A stretch of 64,000 bases of DNA from Alkalibacillus aidingensis (GCF_014595945.1 NZ_JABXWU010000003.1:62001-126000), one strand, 5' to 3'. Counted from the first letter of the stretch, positions 43,080-52,752 are shown. Notes: generated from the sequence alone by a model not told the origin. Program-made: numbers and translations.

Positions 43080-44264
43080 ATGATCTTTCATTTGAGTATG
43101 TTTGAGTGGCGAAGAGTTTTAAAATCACCTGCTCTTTTTTTATTTACTTTAGTTTTTCCGATATTAATTTTACTCGTTGTGGGTATGTTTTTTTACGAAA
43201 CGGTTCAGGAGGATTTAGAACAAGTCGAGTTAATGGTCATTGATGAGGATCAAACGTTTGAAACCAATACCTTAATTCAACAGCTTGAAAATGATGAAAC
43301 GATTGGTGAACAGGTCATCTTCCACCGCGGTGATCGGTCGTTGTCTGAGTACCTTGATGAGTCGATTGATTATGCTGCTGTTGTAAGAATTCCTAAAGGT
43401 TTTACAGAGCAGCTTCAAAATGGACAAAACGAAGAAATCGAGGTCTACTTAAATAACCAAATTCCCTTTAGCTCACAATTAGCTTATTTATTGTTGCATA
43501 GTGGACAAGGTTATATTACAGCAGCACAGAGTGGGGTAAATACAGTTAACCATTTTTGGGGATCGGAACTCCCTTCGGATGAACGAAGGGATTTAGTTGA
43601 ACAGATGACTGTTCATTTTTCCTTTTTAACGTTAGGACGTAACAGCTTGTTTTTAGAATCTGATCTATCGAGTGTTGATATTTTATCATGGGACAAGCAA
43701 CTATACGTAACAGGATTTGTGCTCCTGTATATATTAACGCTCATCTTTTTTGCATTTTTATTTAGGCCTAAGGAATGGTCGTTAATTAATCAGCGGCTAT
43801 ACTTAATTGATGTGACCCTGTGGAAGAGGGCTTTAGGAAGGTTCTTACACTTAATTAGCTTTAGTTTTGTTTATTTATTAATAACAGCAGTTACAGGCGC
43901 CTTACTACTTTTTGATGTTAATAGCTTAATGTTGACGATTCAGTGGACGTTATTAGCGACGATTATCTGCCTATTAATGGTGATTCTTGAAACAGTTATT
44001 CGTACGCCAGCGTTAAGCTTGTTTTTATTTAGTTTAACAAGTTTAACCGTTCTGACGATTAGTGGCTTAATCATCCCACGTGTTTATCTACCTGACTGGA
44101 TGACAGTTGATGCGTGGTATCCAATACAGTCTTTATATTTTAGTTTTTATCAAATTATCAACGAGCAAACTTGGCCCATAGGTTTTTGGGGGATCTTATG
44201 GTTACTCCTTCTTTTCATGCTTTTTATACTATGGCTCATGAGTAGAAGGGGGGATCATGTATGA
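43080..44264 (+). CDS. ABC-2 type permease, subunit 1
   Basis: A 394-residue membrane protein in the YhgE/ABC-2 style. A first helix (LFLFTLVFPILILLVVGMFF) is followed by an extracytoplasmic part (~45-205: VELMVIDEDQTFETNTLIQQL, SIDYAAVVRIPKGFTEQLQNG) and then five or six helices. The pattern 'mvidED..f....i..l' is typical of ABC-2 exporters of peptides or drugs. GGGGCAGGGAG lies before the ATG. Its last four bases overlap the next gene (coupled). Substrate unknown. Confidence 0.85.
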   Translation: MIFHLSMFEWRRVLKSPALFLFTLVFPILILLVVGMFFYETVQEDLEQVELMVIDEDQTFETNTLIQQLENDETIGEQVIFHRGDRSLSEYLDESIDYAAVVRIPKGFTEQLQNGQNEEIEVYLNNQIPFSSQLAYLLLHSGQGYITAAQSGVNTVNHFWGSELPSDERRDLVEQMTVHFSFLTLGRNSLFLESDLSSVDILSWDKQLYVTGFVLLYILTLIFFAFLFRPKEWSLINQRLYLIDVTLWKRALGRFLHLISFSFVYLLITAVTGALLLFDVNSLMLTIQWTLLATIICLLMVILETVIRTPALSLFLFSLTSLTVLTISGLIIPRVYLPDWMTVDAWYPIQSLYFSFYQIINEQTWPIGFWGILWLLLLFMLFILWLMSRRGDHV

Positions 44265-45280
44265 GATGGGTTTGGAAGTCGATGCTGTTTTCCAAGGTAA
44301 CGATGGTCATCTTGTTAGTTTTACCCATTCTATTTTTAAGTTTAGCTTTACCATTATTTAAATCGACTGTTGAAGATCTTCAGGTACCCATTATGCTTGT
44401 CGATTCTTCAGAACAAACTATGGTTGAAGAATTAGTTGATGAGCTTGAAGAAACTGAGCCATTTTCATTACAAGTAGTCAATAACTTGGATCTTGATGTT
44501 CTTGCTAGGGGAGAGGTAGAGGCGATTTTCGAAGTGACGGACGATTTAGAAACACGAATTTTAGACGGAGATACGGATGAATTATTCACCTGGTATCGTC
44601 ATGAGAATAGTTTTGCTGACGGGTTGTTTAAAGAGCACCTGGCATCAACATTGATGGAAATGATTGTTAAGGCAGAATCGGCTAACCTGGTGATGAGTCA
44701 AACAGACACTTTTGATTGGGATGAAGTGTTTCATTATGGTCAAAGATATTTCGAACCTGACCCGATCTTTCAAATGGATTTCCAATCGTTTGGTGAGTAT
44801 GGTCAAGAAGAGACTCATCGTCAAAGTGAACAATCAACAGCCATGTACTTACTAATAATTTGGACGTATTGTTGGTTATTAATGATTTATTTTACTAATT
44901 ACATCTACCATTGGAGAGGTCAACAATTATTTGATCGGTTATCTCTTTATCGCTACGGACGAGCAAAGTTGTATTTATATTGGATCATTGTCGTGTTAGT
45001 GATTGTTTTCGGATTTGCTTCAGTTATCGGAGCGATTCTTCATAGTATAGATTCACAAATGGTAACGTGGTGGCAATTAATGAACGAGCTTGGTCCTGTG
45101 TTATTCATTTCAGCTGTTTTAATTTTAGTGAGTAGTTTGATTTGTAGAACAAGACGAGGAATGTTAGCTTCCACCTTAAGCTACTTACTTGGTTCCGTTA
45201 GTGTATTTTGGTTTATTTCTTGGGGTTGGTTAGCTGACAACTGGTTTAACTATTTTTTCATACCTGTTTGGTTGCTTTAA
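44261..45280 (+). CDS. ABC-2 type permease, subunit 2
   Basis: A 339-residue membrane protein with the same plan as its neighbour: helix (VTMVILLVLPILFLSLALPLF), extracytoplasmic part with LQVPIMLVDSSEQTMVEELVDELEE, then about five helices. It begins inside the end of the first permease gene (ATGA overlap), which argues for a heterodimer. It ends 16 bp before the ATPase gene. Confidence 0.83.
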   Translation: MRWVWKSMLFSKVTMVILLVLPILFLSLALPLFKSTVEDLQVPIMLVDSSEQTMVEELVDELEETEPFSLQVVNNLDLDVLARGEVEAIFEVTDDLETRILDGDTDELFTWYRHENSFADGLFKEHLASTLMEMIVKAESANLVMSQTDTFDWDEVFHYGQRYFEPDPIFQMDFQSFGEYGQEETHRQSEQSTAMYLLIIWTYCWLLMIYFTNYIYHWRGQQLFDRLSLYRYGRAKLYLYWIIVVLVIVFGFASVIGAILHSIDSQMVTWWQLMNELGPVLFISAVLILVSSLICRTRRGMLASTLSYLLGSVSVFWFISWGWLADNWFNYFFIPVWLL

Positions 45281-45296
45281 TGAATGGAGGGATTGA

Positions 45297-45995
45297 ATGA
45301 TCAGGCTAGATGATGTGGGTTATAAAAAAAAGGGAAAGCACATATTAGAAGGTGTGAACGCTCATGTGGAAGCTGGTGATAGTATCTGTCTATTCGGGCC
45401 AAACGGGGCGGGCAAATCAACGCTACTTAAGGTCATGGCTAATTTAATTAAGCCGACAGTTGGGGTAAGGCATTTTCATCCTAAAGAAGAAAAACATCCG
45501 ATTGGTTATATACCTCAGCAGGTTGCTTTATTTAATAACTTAACAGTAAAAGATCATTTGCGTTTTTATCAAAAGATGACTAAAAAGCATTCAACAAATT
45601 ATATTGAAGAGATGAAGTTGAAGTTAGGACTCAATGAAATTCTCAGTAAGAGGGTTGATCAGTTAAGTGGTGGTATGATGCGTAAGGTCAACTTAGCTGT
45701 TGGTCTATTGCACGAACCGGAGATCGTTTTTCTAGATGAAGCTTTTGTAGGGGTTGATTTAGCGGCAAAGCATGATATGTTAAAGTGGCTGAATCAGTTA
45801 AATGAAAGAGGAGTGACGGTTGTGTTTGTGACTCACGACTGGCATGTGATTAATCAACTGGCTAAAAAAATGTGGATATTAGAGGATGGTCGGATCACTG
45901 ATCAAGTGAAGATGAGTGAGATAAACCATTTATCAAGTCAAAAAATAGCCGAGGGGACAGCACTAAGTAAAATGTTTGCTTTAAGAATGCAGTGA
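45297..45995 (+). CDS. ABC exporter, ATP-binding subunit
   Basis: A 232-residue nucleotide-binding protein. Walker A FGPNGAGKST (~35-43), Q-loop IPQQVALF, signature LSGGMMRK, Walker B IVFLDEAFVGVD with the catalytic Glu, and a switch His in FVTHDWH. ATGGAGGGA precedes the ATG. It completes a permease-permease-ATPase exporter and is the last gene before a spore-type promoter region. Confidence 0.92.
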   Translation: MIRLDDVGYKKKGKHILEGVNAHVEAGDSICLFGPNGAGKSTLLKVMANLIKPTVGVRHFHPKEEKHPIGYIPQQVALFNNLTVKDHLRFYQKMTKKHSTNYIEEMKLKLGLNEILSKRVDQLSGGMMRKVNLAVGLLHEPEIVFLDEAFVGVDLAAKHDMLKWLNQLNERGVTVVFVTHDWHVINQLAKKMWILEDGRITDQVKMSEINHLSSQKIAEGTALSKMFALRMQ

Positions 45996-46032
45996 TAAGA
46001 AAAATATGGTATCGTTTTTTCGCGTTTCAGGT

Positions 46033-46063
46033 AGCATATTCTGTTTAGCCTTCTTCCATACTA
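46033..46063 (+). promoter_or_regulatory. Sigma-G/F type promoter of the YhcN-like gene
   Basis: AGCATA (46033-46038) and CATACTA (46057-46063) with an 18-bp spacer, a close match to forespore promoters. It directly precedes a spore lipoprotein gene. Confidence 0.65.
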
Positions 46064-46098
46064 AAAATACATCATGAATGAAAGGAGGCTAAATAATT

Positions 46099-46737
46099 AT
46101 GCGCTTAGTGATGTTACCAACTATTTTGGTATTTATGCTTTTAGCGGCTTGTCAGCCAAACGATGATACGGGTATGATGGATAACCAGCCGAATGACCAA
46201 GGACAAAATCAGATCGGACAACAGGATGGACAGTTTGGTCAACCTGGTCAGATGAATGTGAATGACCGTGGTACTAGCAACCGTACAGGTGACCGTATGG
46301 GAGATAATACGGGAAACCGTTTAGGCGAAGATGATAGAGCGGACCGTATGGGAGATAACACGGGTTGGACAGACCGTACCGCTGGAAACGATCGTTATGA
46401 CATTGCAGAAGAAGCTGCAGATGCAGTTACTGACCAGGTGGATGACGTAAGAAGAGCATACGTTTTAACTGGCGATGATAATGCATATGTTGCAGTTGTT
46501 CTTCATAATGATGATAATAATACAGAAGATTTAAGTGATGATTTAAAAGAAGAGGTAGCAGATGTGGTGAAGTCAACCAAGCGTGACTTAAATAATGTTT
46601 ACGTTTCTGCTAACCCTGACTTTGTCAACATGACAGGCGACTACGTCGACCGTGTGGGCCAAGGAGATCCTGTTGAAGGATTTTTTGAAGAGTTTACACA
46701 AATGTTAGATCGCGTTTTCCCTGATTTAGAAGGATAA
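46099..46737 (+). CDS. YhcN/YlaJ family sporulation lipoprotein
   Basis: A 212-residue lipoprotein (signal ending LLAAC). After an Asn/Gln/Gly/Asp-rich region with short repeats (DRMGDNTGNR, DRMGDNTGWT) comes the family domain: YDIAEEAADAVTDQVDDVRRAYVLTGDDNAYVAVVL, LKEEVADVVKSTKRDLNNVYVSANPDFVNM. YhcN and YlaJ sit in the spore inner membrane and affect germination. AAAGGAGG precedes the ATG. The forespore promoter agrees with this role. Confidence 0.9.
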   Translation: MRLVMLPTILVFMLLAACQPNDDTGMMDNQPNDQGQNQIGQQDGQFGQPGQMNVNDRGTSNRTGDRMGDNTGNRLGEDDRADRMGDNTGWTDRTAGNDRYDIAEEAADAVTDQVDDVRRAYVLTGDDNAYVAVVLHNDDNNTEDLSDDLKEEVADVVKSTKRDLNNVYVSANPDFVNMTGDYVDRVGQGDPVEGFFEEFTQMLDRVFPDLEG

Positions 46738-46745
46738 TTACTATT

Positions 46746-46779
46746 AAAGATGGAGCAGGATTGCTCCATCTTTATTTTT
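46746..46779 (+). terminator. Terminator between the YhcN-like and SpoVR-like genes
   Basis: AAAGATGGAGCA and TGCTCCATCTTT form a perfect 12-bp stem with a 4-base loop, followed by ATTTTTC. It ends 17 bp before the next start, leaving no room for a separate promoter. Confidence 0.85.
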
Positions 46780-46796
46780 CATCTAGGAGGGGAAGA

Positions 46797-47918
46797 ATGT
46801 TTTTTATATTAGAGCAATACAAAAAGGAGCTTATCGCATTAGCGGACAGTCATCATTTGATCCCATACGATTTTGATATACAGTTTAGTTCACCATCAAG
46901 AATGCGTGAGTTACAATCTCGAGGTTATGCGAAACGACCTTATAAAATACCCGATTCAAATGAATCATTCTATATTGCTGAGTTGTACGATTTTATTGGC
47001 GTCAATCGTCTATATTTAAATGAGTATAACAATCACTCATTAAATTTACTGGCTATTGCCCATGCGATTGGTCATGCCGATTTTATTAAGCATAATAAGT
47101 GGATCAATCAACGAGCATTTCGACTGAACCAAATCATCGAACATGGGAATGATATCGACTTTTATGAAACAGATAAGCTAAATTTTATCAATAAATTACT
47201 AACTTTAAGTAAACATATTATGATGACCGAGGAATTTGCCAATCAATACATAAATAAAAGGGACGGGATTAACTTAATTGACTACTTATTACATGAGGAA
47301 TTTCCCTTAAAGACCTGGGAAAAAACGCTTTTACGCTTGATTAGAAGTGAAGCGCTGGTATTTGAAATGACCTACCGGACGAAGATTATGAATGAGGGAT
47401 GGGCTTGTTATTATCAAATGCCTCTTTTAAAATCCTCATCAATAGACCAGGATGAACTGCTGAGGATCATAATTAACGAATCGGAGCTATATCGTCATTA
47501 CCGTTATGGTATAAACCCTTATACGTTAGGTAAATCAATATGGAGTGAGGTACCTGATGTTTTAAAACGTCAAGTGATGAAGAACTTTACTGATTATGAG
47601 TTTATCCAAAAGTACTATACAGAAGCTGTTCATAACCAAGAACAAATTTCTATAATTGATGGTGATTTGTTAGTGGATGAATTCCATAAGGTGAAGGCTA
47701 ACTTATTGAAATCTGCTGCGCTTGGTGATCAAGTCGTTTTGACAGTTGACCAACAGCTAACATCTCCTCCTAATGAATTAGTACTAAGACATACACCTAA
47801 GTCATCTAACCCACATAGCCTTAAAACAATTAAGACACTTCTTCAATCCCTCTTAAATATGAAGGTATATTTAAAAGCAAGTCGGCTTCAAAAGAGCACC
47901 ATAACTAATTATAGTTAA
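46797..47918 (+). CDS. Short SpoVR-like protein
   Basis: A 373-residue soluble protein resembling SpoVR/YcgB (468 residues in B. subtilis). It has YPYDFDIQFSSPSRMRELQSRGYA-like N-terminal sequence, LAIAHAIGHADFIKHNKWI, and MNEGWACYYQMPLL, where family members have MNEGWATYWH. The region YRYGINPYTLGKSIWSE is also family-typical. The ATG at 46797 follows AGGAGGGGAAG; an in-frame TTG at 46761 lies in the terminator. SpoVR is needed for cortex formation, and its E. coli relative YcgB is linked to the PrkA relative YeaG. It probably depends on read-through from the upstream spore promoter. Confidence 0.8.
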   Translation: MFFILEQYKKELIALADSHHLIPYDFDIQFSSPSRMRELQSRGYAKRPYKIPDSNESFYIAELYDFIGVNRLYLNEYNNHSLNLLAIAHAIGHADFIKHNKWINQRAFRLNQIIEHGNDIDFYETDKLNFINKLLTLSKHIMMTEEFANQYINKRDGINLIDYLLHEEFPLKTWEKTLLRLIRSEALVFEMTYRTKIMNEGWACYYQMPLLKSSSIDQDELLRIIINESELYRHYRYGINPYTLGKSIWSEVPDVLKRQVMKNFTDYEFIQKYYTEAVHNQEQISIIDGDLLVDEFHKVKANLLKSAALGDQVVLTVDQQLTSPPNELVLRHTPKSSNPHSLKTIKTLLQSLLNMKVYLKASRLQKSTITNYS

Positions 47919-47953
47919 CCCACTTGAAATTTGTAAAATATGTGAACATCAAG

Positions 47954-47982
47954 TTGTTTTTTGTCGATGGCTATGCTAATCT
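47954..47982 (+). promoter_or_regulatory. Candidate promoter of the chemoreceptor gene
   Basis: TTGTTT (47954-47959) and TAATCT (47977-47982), spacer 17 bp. No clear sigma-D motif is visible. Confidence 0.35.
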
Positions 47983-48061
47983 AAAATTAATATTTTGCAT
48001 TTTATAAAATATTCAATCTTATTTAAAAAGTGAAACGGATGGGGAGATAGGGGGATTGACG

Positions 48062-49831
48062 TTGAAAAATAAAGACGTACAAAAGAACGTAGCAAAGAAA
48101 GCTAAAAAACAAGCGAAGAAGCAGAAGAAAAAAATATCAATAGGAAAAAATTTATCTATTGGTAAGAAATTCGGTTTAGTATTTATAATTACTTTGTTGT
48201 TATTCGCAGCTGCTTCATCATTAGTTTTCTGGCAGATTAACACAGCTAATCAAACAGTTAATCAACAAGATGAATATAGTGAACGAGCTGTTGTTATTGG
48301 AGAGATGGGATCAGTCTTTAGGGCTAAGGATATTCGTATAGGGGATTATGTTGCTTTTAAAACCAATGGTCATCTAAATGAGTATCGGGAGAGAAACGAA
48401 GAATTAGTCGAGCTTTACGAATACATAAGACCTACATTAAATGAAGAGCAGACAGTTTTATTAGACGAGATCATGGCTAAAAATGAAGAAATAGATGAAA
48501 TAGTCAATGATGACGTCGTTCATTCGATAGGAAACCGTAATAACCAAGATGCTTTGGGTGAACGTACCATTATCGGAAATCTCCGTGGGGAGACAACCGA
48601 CATGTTTGAAGAATTAAGAGCGATGGTACTTGATGATTACGAACAATCAGCTAGTGAAACAAGAGGAGCTATGTCACAGATACAAGTGTTTTTAATAGCT
48701 GGTCTTGGTTCAGCCGTTGTTATCGCTATTATTTTATTACTGGTCATAAGCAGAGTAGTAAGCCGAAATATTAATTCAGTTGTTGAAGTAGCAGATCAAA
48801 TAGCCCAGGGTAACTTAACGGTTGATGATATTAAGTATGAAGGAAAAGATGAAATTGGTCGTTTATCTACTTCAATGAATACGATGAAAACTTATTTAAA
48901 GCAGATTATTGGAAGTGTTGCAACCGCTTCTGAGTCTGTTTCAAGTCAAAGCGAGGAATTAACACAGTCATCAAACGAGGTTAAAGAAGGCAGTGAACAA
49001 ATTGCCTCAACCATGCAAGAGCTTTCCTCTGGTGCGGAGACACAAGCACAAACTGCCTCATCCATTTCTGAGATGATGGATCAGCTTGTTCGTAAGGTTA
49101 AACATTCATATGAAAGTGGCGAGAACGTAGCTAAGTCTTCTGAGCAAGTTTTAGCGACGGCAGGAGAAGGCCAAGAGTTAATGGAGCAATCGGTTTCTCA
49201 AATGCAACAAATTCATAGTCTGGTCGAAGAATCTGTTAATAAGGTCAAAGGCTTGGATCATCAGTCACGAGAAATTTCTAAGTTAGTTCAAGTTATTGAA
49301 GATATTGCTGAACAGACAAATTTATTAGCACTAAATGCTGCTATTGAAGCTGCAAGAGCTGGTGAGCATGGTAAAGGATTTGCAGTCGTAGCTGACGAAG
49401 TAAGAAAGCTGGCCGAGCAGGTAAGTAATTCAGTTGGTGATATCACAACGATTGTTGACAATATCCAGTCAGAATCTAAACAAGTTACAACTTCATTAGA
49501 ATCAGGCTACCAAGAGGTTGAAGAAGGCTCTGAACAAATCAAGAATACACAACAGACCTTTATTAAAATTAATGATGCGATCACCGAAGTCGTAGGCAAG
49601 ATTCAAGAGATTTCAACAAATCTAGAAGAAGTAATGAATGATAGTACTCAAATGAATAACTCTATTGAAGAAATTGCTTCTATTTCAGAAGAATCAGCTG
49701 CAGGAGTTGAGCAAACAGCTGCTTCAGTTGAACAAGCTAATACTTCAATGGAAGAAATCTCTCGCGCAGCTGAAGACTTAGCAAATTTATCGGAAGAACT
49801 GAACGGACAAGTTCAAAAATTTAAACTCTAA
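48062..49831 (+). CDS. Methyl-accepting chemotaxis protein
   Basis: A 589-residue chemoreceptor. It has a very Lys-rich N-terminus, a first helix (~42-60), a 150-residue four-helix-bundle sensor with no recognised ligand pocket, a second helix ([23 protein letters not shown]) and a HAMP domain. A signalling domain follows with the conserved tip [39 protein letters not shown]. Glutamate/glutamine-rich methylation helices flank the tip. TTG at 48062 behind AGGGGG; an in-frame TTG at 48056 is too close to that site. Likely steers flagellar motility; the ligand is unknown. Confidence 0.93.
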   Translation: MKNKDVQKNVAKKAKKQAKKQKKKISIGKNLSIGKKFGLVFIITLLLFAAASSLVFWQINTANQTVNQQDEYSERAVVIGEMGSVFRAKDIRIGDYVAFKTNGHLNEYRERNEELVELYEYIRPTLNEEQTVLLDEIMAKNEEIDEIVNDDVVHSIGNRNNQDALGERTIIGNLRGETTDMFEELRAMVLDDYEQSASETRGAMSQIQVFLIAGLGSAVVIAIILLLVISRVVSRNINSVVEVADQIAQGNLTVDDIKYEGKDEIGRLSTSMNTMKTYLKQIIGSVATASESVSSQSEELTQSSNEVKEGSEQIASTMQELSSGAETQAQTASSISEMMDQLVRKVKHSYESGENVAKSSEQVLATAGEGQELMEQSVSQMQQIHSLVEESVNKVKGLDHQSREISKLVQVIEDIAEQTNLLALNAAIEAARAGEHGKGFAVVADEVRKLAEQVSNSVGDITTIVDNIQSESKQVTTSLESGYQEVEEGSEQIKNTQQTFIKINDAITEVVGKIQEISTNLEEVMNDSTQMNNSIEEIASISEESAAGVEQTAASVEQANTSMEEISRAAEDLANLSEELNGQVQKFKL

Positions 49832-49836
49832 TATAA

Positions 49837-50006
49837 GCGAGGCAGGGACAAAAGGTAAATAACAGGTACAAAAGACAAACATTAGATGGAAATTCTAATT
49901 TCAGCTTCGTATTTTGACGAAGCGTATAATAAAGACCGTACAAATGATTAAAAGATTAGTTCATTGTACGGTCTTTGCTTTAATTATAAACATTTGTTTT
50001 GGCCTC
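49837..50006. repeat. Dispersed palindromic intergenic element, copy 2
   Basis: 170 bp with roughly complementary ends (GAGGCAGGGACAAAA at left, TTTGTTTTGGCCTC at right). It holds nested hairpins GCTTCGT / ACGAAGC and GACCGTACAAATGA / TCATTGTACGGTC. It shares GTATAATAAAGACCGTACAA and the surrounding sequence with copy 1 (28631-28766), and carries ~32 more bases in its centre. It follows the chemoreceptor gene. Confidence 0.8.
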
Positions 50007-50084
50007 TTTTGGCATGATTTGTCATGTTTATCAAGGTCATAACTTTATAAATGAGTTAGTAAATTCTTATTGTGAGGTGTTCAT

Positions 50085-50870
50085 ATGCGAATCGTATCAA
50101 TTTGCCCGAGTAATACAGAAATTTTGGCCTATTTAGATGCCATTGACCTACTAGTTGGGGTGGATGATGATAGTGATTGGCCTTTAGAAATTGATGGTCT
50201 TCCAAGAGTCGGACGTGATTTAAACATCGATGTGAATAAGGTCAAGGAACTAAGGCCTGATTTGGTTTTAGCTTCATTAAGTGTTCCAGGAATGGAGCGA
50301 AATATTGAACAATTAGAGGAGTATGGGTTACCATATATCATATTAAACCCTAACTCTTTAAATGAAATTGCTGATAATATAAAGACAGTTGGTGAAGAGA
50401 TTGGAAAACAAGAGTTAGCTGATCAAGTTTACACTAGTTTTCTAAAAACCATTGATCAGTTTCAAAACTGGTCAAATCAAATTGAAAACCGAAAAAAAGT
50501 ATATTGGGAATGGTGGCCAAAACCGATTTTTACACCAGGAGGGAAAAATTGGCTTACCGAAATAAGTGAATTAGCAGGTGCATATAATGTGTTTCGGGAT
50601 TATGACCAAGCAAGTGTTCAAACAACTTGGGAAGAGGTCATTGACAAGGAACCTGATGAGATATGTATGGTTTGGGTTGGTGTTAAAGAAGCAAAAATGA
50701 ACCCGGGCCATATTAAAAAACGTCATAATGCTTTATCACTTAAACCGGTTAAAGAAAATCGAATTCATGTCTTAGAAGAATACTTATATTGCCGTCCCTC
50801 ACCAAGACTTTTGGAAGGACTGGAAAAGTTAGCAACTATTCTACACCCAGACCATTTTCCTCATGAATAG
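50085..50870 (+). CDS. BtuF-like cobalamin-binding protein without signal peptide
   Basis: A 261-residue periplasmic-binding-protein fold of the BtuF/FepB class: MRIVSICPSNTEILAYLDAIDLLVGVDD, VKELRPDLVLASLSVPGM, and KVYWEWWPKPIFTPGGKNWL, the last as in proteins annotated cobalamin-binding. There is no signal peptide or lipobox; the protein starts directly at the first beta strand, so it is predicted to be cytoplasmic. No BtuC/BtuD genes and no cobalamin riboswitch are next to it. GTGAGGTG precedes the ATG. Confidence 0.75.
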   Translation: MRIVSICPSNTEILAYLDAIDLLVGVDDDSDWPLEIDGLPRVGRDLNIDVNKVKELRPDLVLASLSVPGMERNIEQLEEYGLPYIILNPNSLNEIADNIKTVGEEIGKQELADQVYTSFLKTIDQFQNWSNQIENRKKVYWEWWPKPIFTPGGKNWLTEISELAGAYNVFRDYDQASVQTTWEEVIDKEPDEICMVWVGVKEAKMNPGHIKKRHNALSLKPVKENRIHVLEEYLYCRPSPRLLEGLEKLATILHPDHFPHE

Positions 50871-50929
50871 TTCTGTCTTGTAAGATATGCTAAATTAAGT
50901 AGAAACGTTTAGAGAAAGAAGGTATGACA

Positions 50930-51673
50930 TTGGAAGAGGCAGTTTCAACTGATATAGAACAAGAACATGAACAAACTAGAGCCGCTGCTATTAAGCAAGG
51001 AGCTATAGCCGGTTTTCCAATCTTTTTAGGCTACTTACCGATCGCAATTGCTTATGGTGTTTTGGCCAAGCAATCAGGATTGACAACTTATGAAACAACC
51101 ATGATGAGTTTATTAGTATTCGCCGGTGCTGCTCAATTTATGGCAGCGAATATGTTTGCACAAGGGGCCATGTTTTTACAAATTGTTGTCGCTACATTTG
51201 TCTTGAACTTCAGGCATTTTGTGATGAGTATGTCATTTATGAATAAGATTCATAACTTTCCCCTTAGGTGGAAGTTTGGATTATCGTTAGGATTAACAGA
51301 TGAGACTTTTGCGGTTTCTTCATTAAACGGTAAAGAAGCTAACAAAAGTTATGGAAAGTACTTCTTTTTATCTTTATTTTTATTAGCTTATGTCTCGTGG
51401 ATTATTGGTAGCTTTATTGGAGCGATGTTAGGTGACACATTGCCGACCTCCTTAAGTGATAGTATGGGAATTGCCCTTTATGCCATGTTTATTGGTTTAC
51501 TAGTCCCCTCTGTGAAAAAGGAATGGCGAATTGGTGTCATCGCCGTCATTAGTATGGCCATCAATTATCTACTAATCACCTTCCTAAATTTAGATGATGG
51601 TTGGGCTATTGTTTTAGCAACTGTATTCGGTAGTTTACTGGGAATTTCATTATTGAAGGAGGAAGAGGCATGA
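50930..51673 (+). CDS. azlC: AzlC family branched-chain amino acid exporter subunit
   Basis: A 247-residue membrane protein with AIKQGAIAGFPIFLGYLPIAIAYGVLAKQSGL, LLVFAGAAQFMAANM and NFRHFVMSMSFM, the AzlC motifs, and about seven helices. The TTG at 50930 is at correct distance from AGAAGG; the ATG at 50924 is too close. With AzlD it should export leucine-type or related amino acids. Overlaps azlD by 4 bp. Confidence 0.9.
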   Translation: MEEAVSTDIEQEHEQTRAAAIKQGAIAGFPIFLGYLPIAIAYGVLAKQSGLTTYETTMMSLLVFAGAAQFMAANMFAQGAMFLQIVVATFVLNFRHFVMSMSFMNKIHNFPLRWKFGLSLGLTDETFAVSSLNGKEANKSYGKYFFLSLFLLAYVSWIIGSFIGAMLGDTLPTSLSDSMGIALYAMFIGLLVPSVKKEWRIGVIAVISMAINYLLITFLNLDDGWAIVLATVFGSLLGISLLKEEEA

Positions 51674-51963
51674 TTATTGCAACGATTATAGGGATGGCGA
51701 TCGTAACGATGGTGCCACGGTTTATCCCGGCATTTATTATGGAAAAAATCTCTCTTCGTCCTTGGTTGAATCGCTGGTTAAACGCTATTCCCTTTGCAGC
51801 TTTAGGAGCATTGGTTTTTCCTGGTATAATGAATGTGATACCCGAACAGCCTTGGATTGGAATAATTGGTGGATTAGTGGCTGCAGCTATTGCATTATTT
51901 AATGTAAATGTTATCTTTGCAGTAGTGGGTGCAATTTTTACCGTATTTTTACTAACCATGTAG
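51670..51963 (+). CDS. azlD: AzlD family branched-chain amino acid exporter subunit
   Basis: A 97-residue membrane protein with three or four helices: MVPRFIPAFIMEKISLRPWLNRWLNAIPFAALGALVFPG is the AzlD motif. The ATGA overlap with azlC implies coupled translation and a one-to-one complex. GGAGGAAGAGGC precedes its ATG. Confidence 0.9.
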   Translation: MIIATIIGMAIVTMVPRFIPAFIMEKISLRPWLNRWLNAIPFAALGALVFPGIMNVIPEQPWIGIIGGLVAAAIALFNVNVIFAVVGAIFTVFLLTM

Positions 51964-51988
51964 TGTTAGTTTGAAGGTGGGGATGGAA

Positions 51989-52537
51989 ATGGTTAATGTT
52001 CGTAAAGCAACAGTTGAGGATGCTGAAAAGGTCGCCAAGGTCCATGATCAAACTTGGAAATGGACTTATGAACCAATTATTCAAAAAGACGACTTACAGC
52101 AAGTGACTTCTTTTGAATATAAGAAAATTATGTGGGAGACGACACTGAGATCACCACATCACCATGTATTTGTCGTTGAAACCGAAAACGGGGATATCGT
52201 TGGTCTTATTTCTGGAGGAAAAGAACGTACGGGTAACTTTACATATGACGGTGAAATTTATCAGATCTATATTTTACCAGAATATCAACGTAAAGGGTAC
52301 GGACAAAGACTGCTGCTAGCGTTTGTGGAAGAGTGCGAAGAGGTCGGGTACCAATCGTTATTAGTCTGGATCTTAACTGATAATCCGTACGGTCAATTTT
52401 ATGTTAATTTAGGTGCGAAGAAAGTTGAAGCTGAAAATGTGACTATTGGTAAAGGAACATATGAGGAAACAGCTTATGGATGGGAGTCTATCCAAACGTT
52501 AAAGCAAAACATAAATAAATCGAAAGAGCTTAGATAA
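51989..52537 (+). CDS. GNAT family N-acetyltransferase
   Basis: A 182-residue protein with the GNAT fold: VRKATVEDAEKVAKVHDQTWKWTYEPI at the start, FVVETENGDIVGLISGG in the middle, YILPEYQRKGYGQRLLLAFVEE as the acetyl-CoA motif (QRKGYG), and NLGAKKVEAENVTIG near the end. The substrate cannot be predicted. The ATG at 51989 is preferred over 51983 and the TTG at 51971 because of AAGGTGG spacing. Follows azlD by 25 bp. Confidence 0.85.
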   Translation: MVNVRKATVEDAEKVAKVHDQTWKWTYEPIIQKDDLQQVTSFEYKKIMWETTLRSPHHHVFVVETENGDIVGLISGGKERTGNFTYDGEIYQIYILPEYQRKGYGQRLLLAFVEECEEVGYQSLLVWILTDNPYGQFYVNLGAKKVEAENVTIGKGTYEETAYGWESIQTLKQNINKSKELR

Positions 52538-52597
52538 GTTTCACCAACATAAAGAACGATCAATAATAAGTATTAGTGAATAAATATGGATAAAAGC

Positions 52598-52631
52598 CTC
52601 GGTTGAAGAGATATCTTCAATCGAGTTTTTG
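52598..52631 (+). terminator. Terminator after the acetyltransferase gene
   Basis: CTCGGTTGAAG pairs with CTTCAATCGAG (one G-U), followed by TTTTTG. Confidence 0.8.
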
Positions 52632-52752
52632 TAAGTTATGTAGTCAATGTAGTAGTTCATTTTTAATTTTTCTTAAAAAAATGAAAAACAACCCCCTGAA
52701 AAATTCACCTTGTATTCGTAACGTATAGTAAATCTAACAAAGAGGTGAGAGA

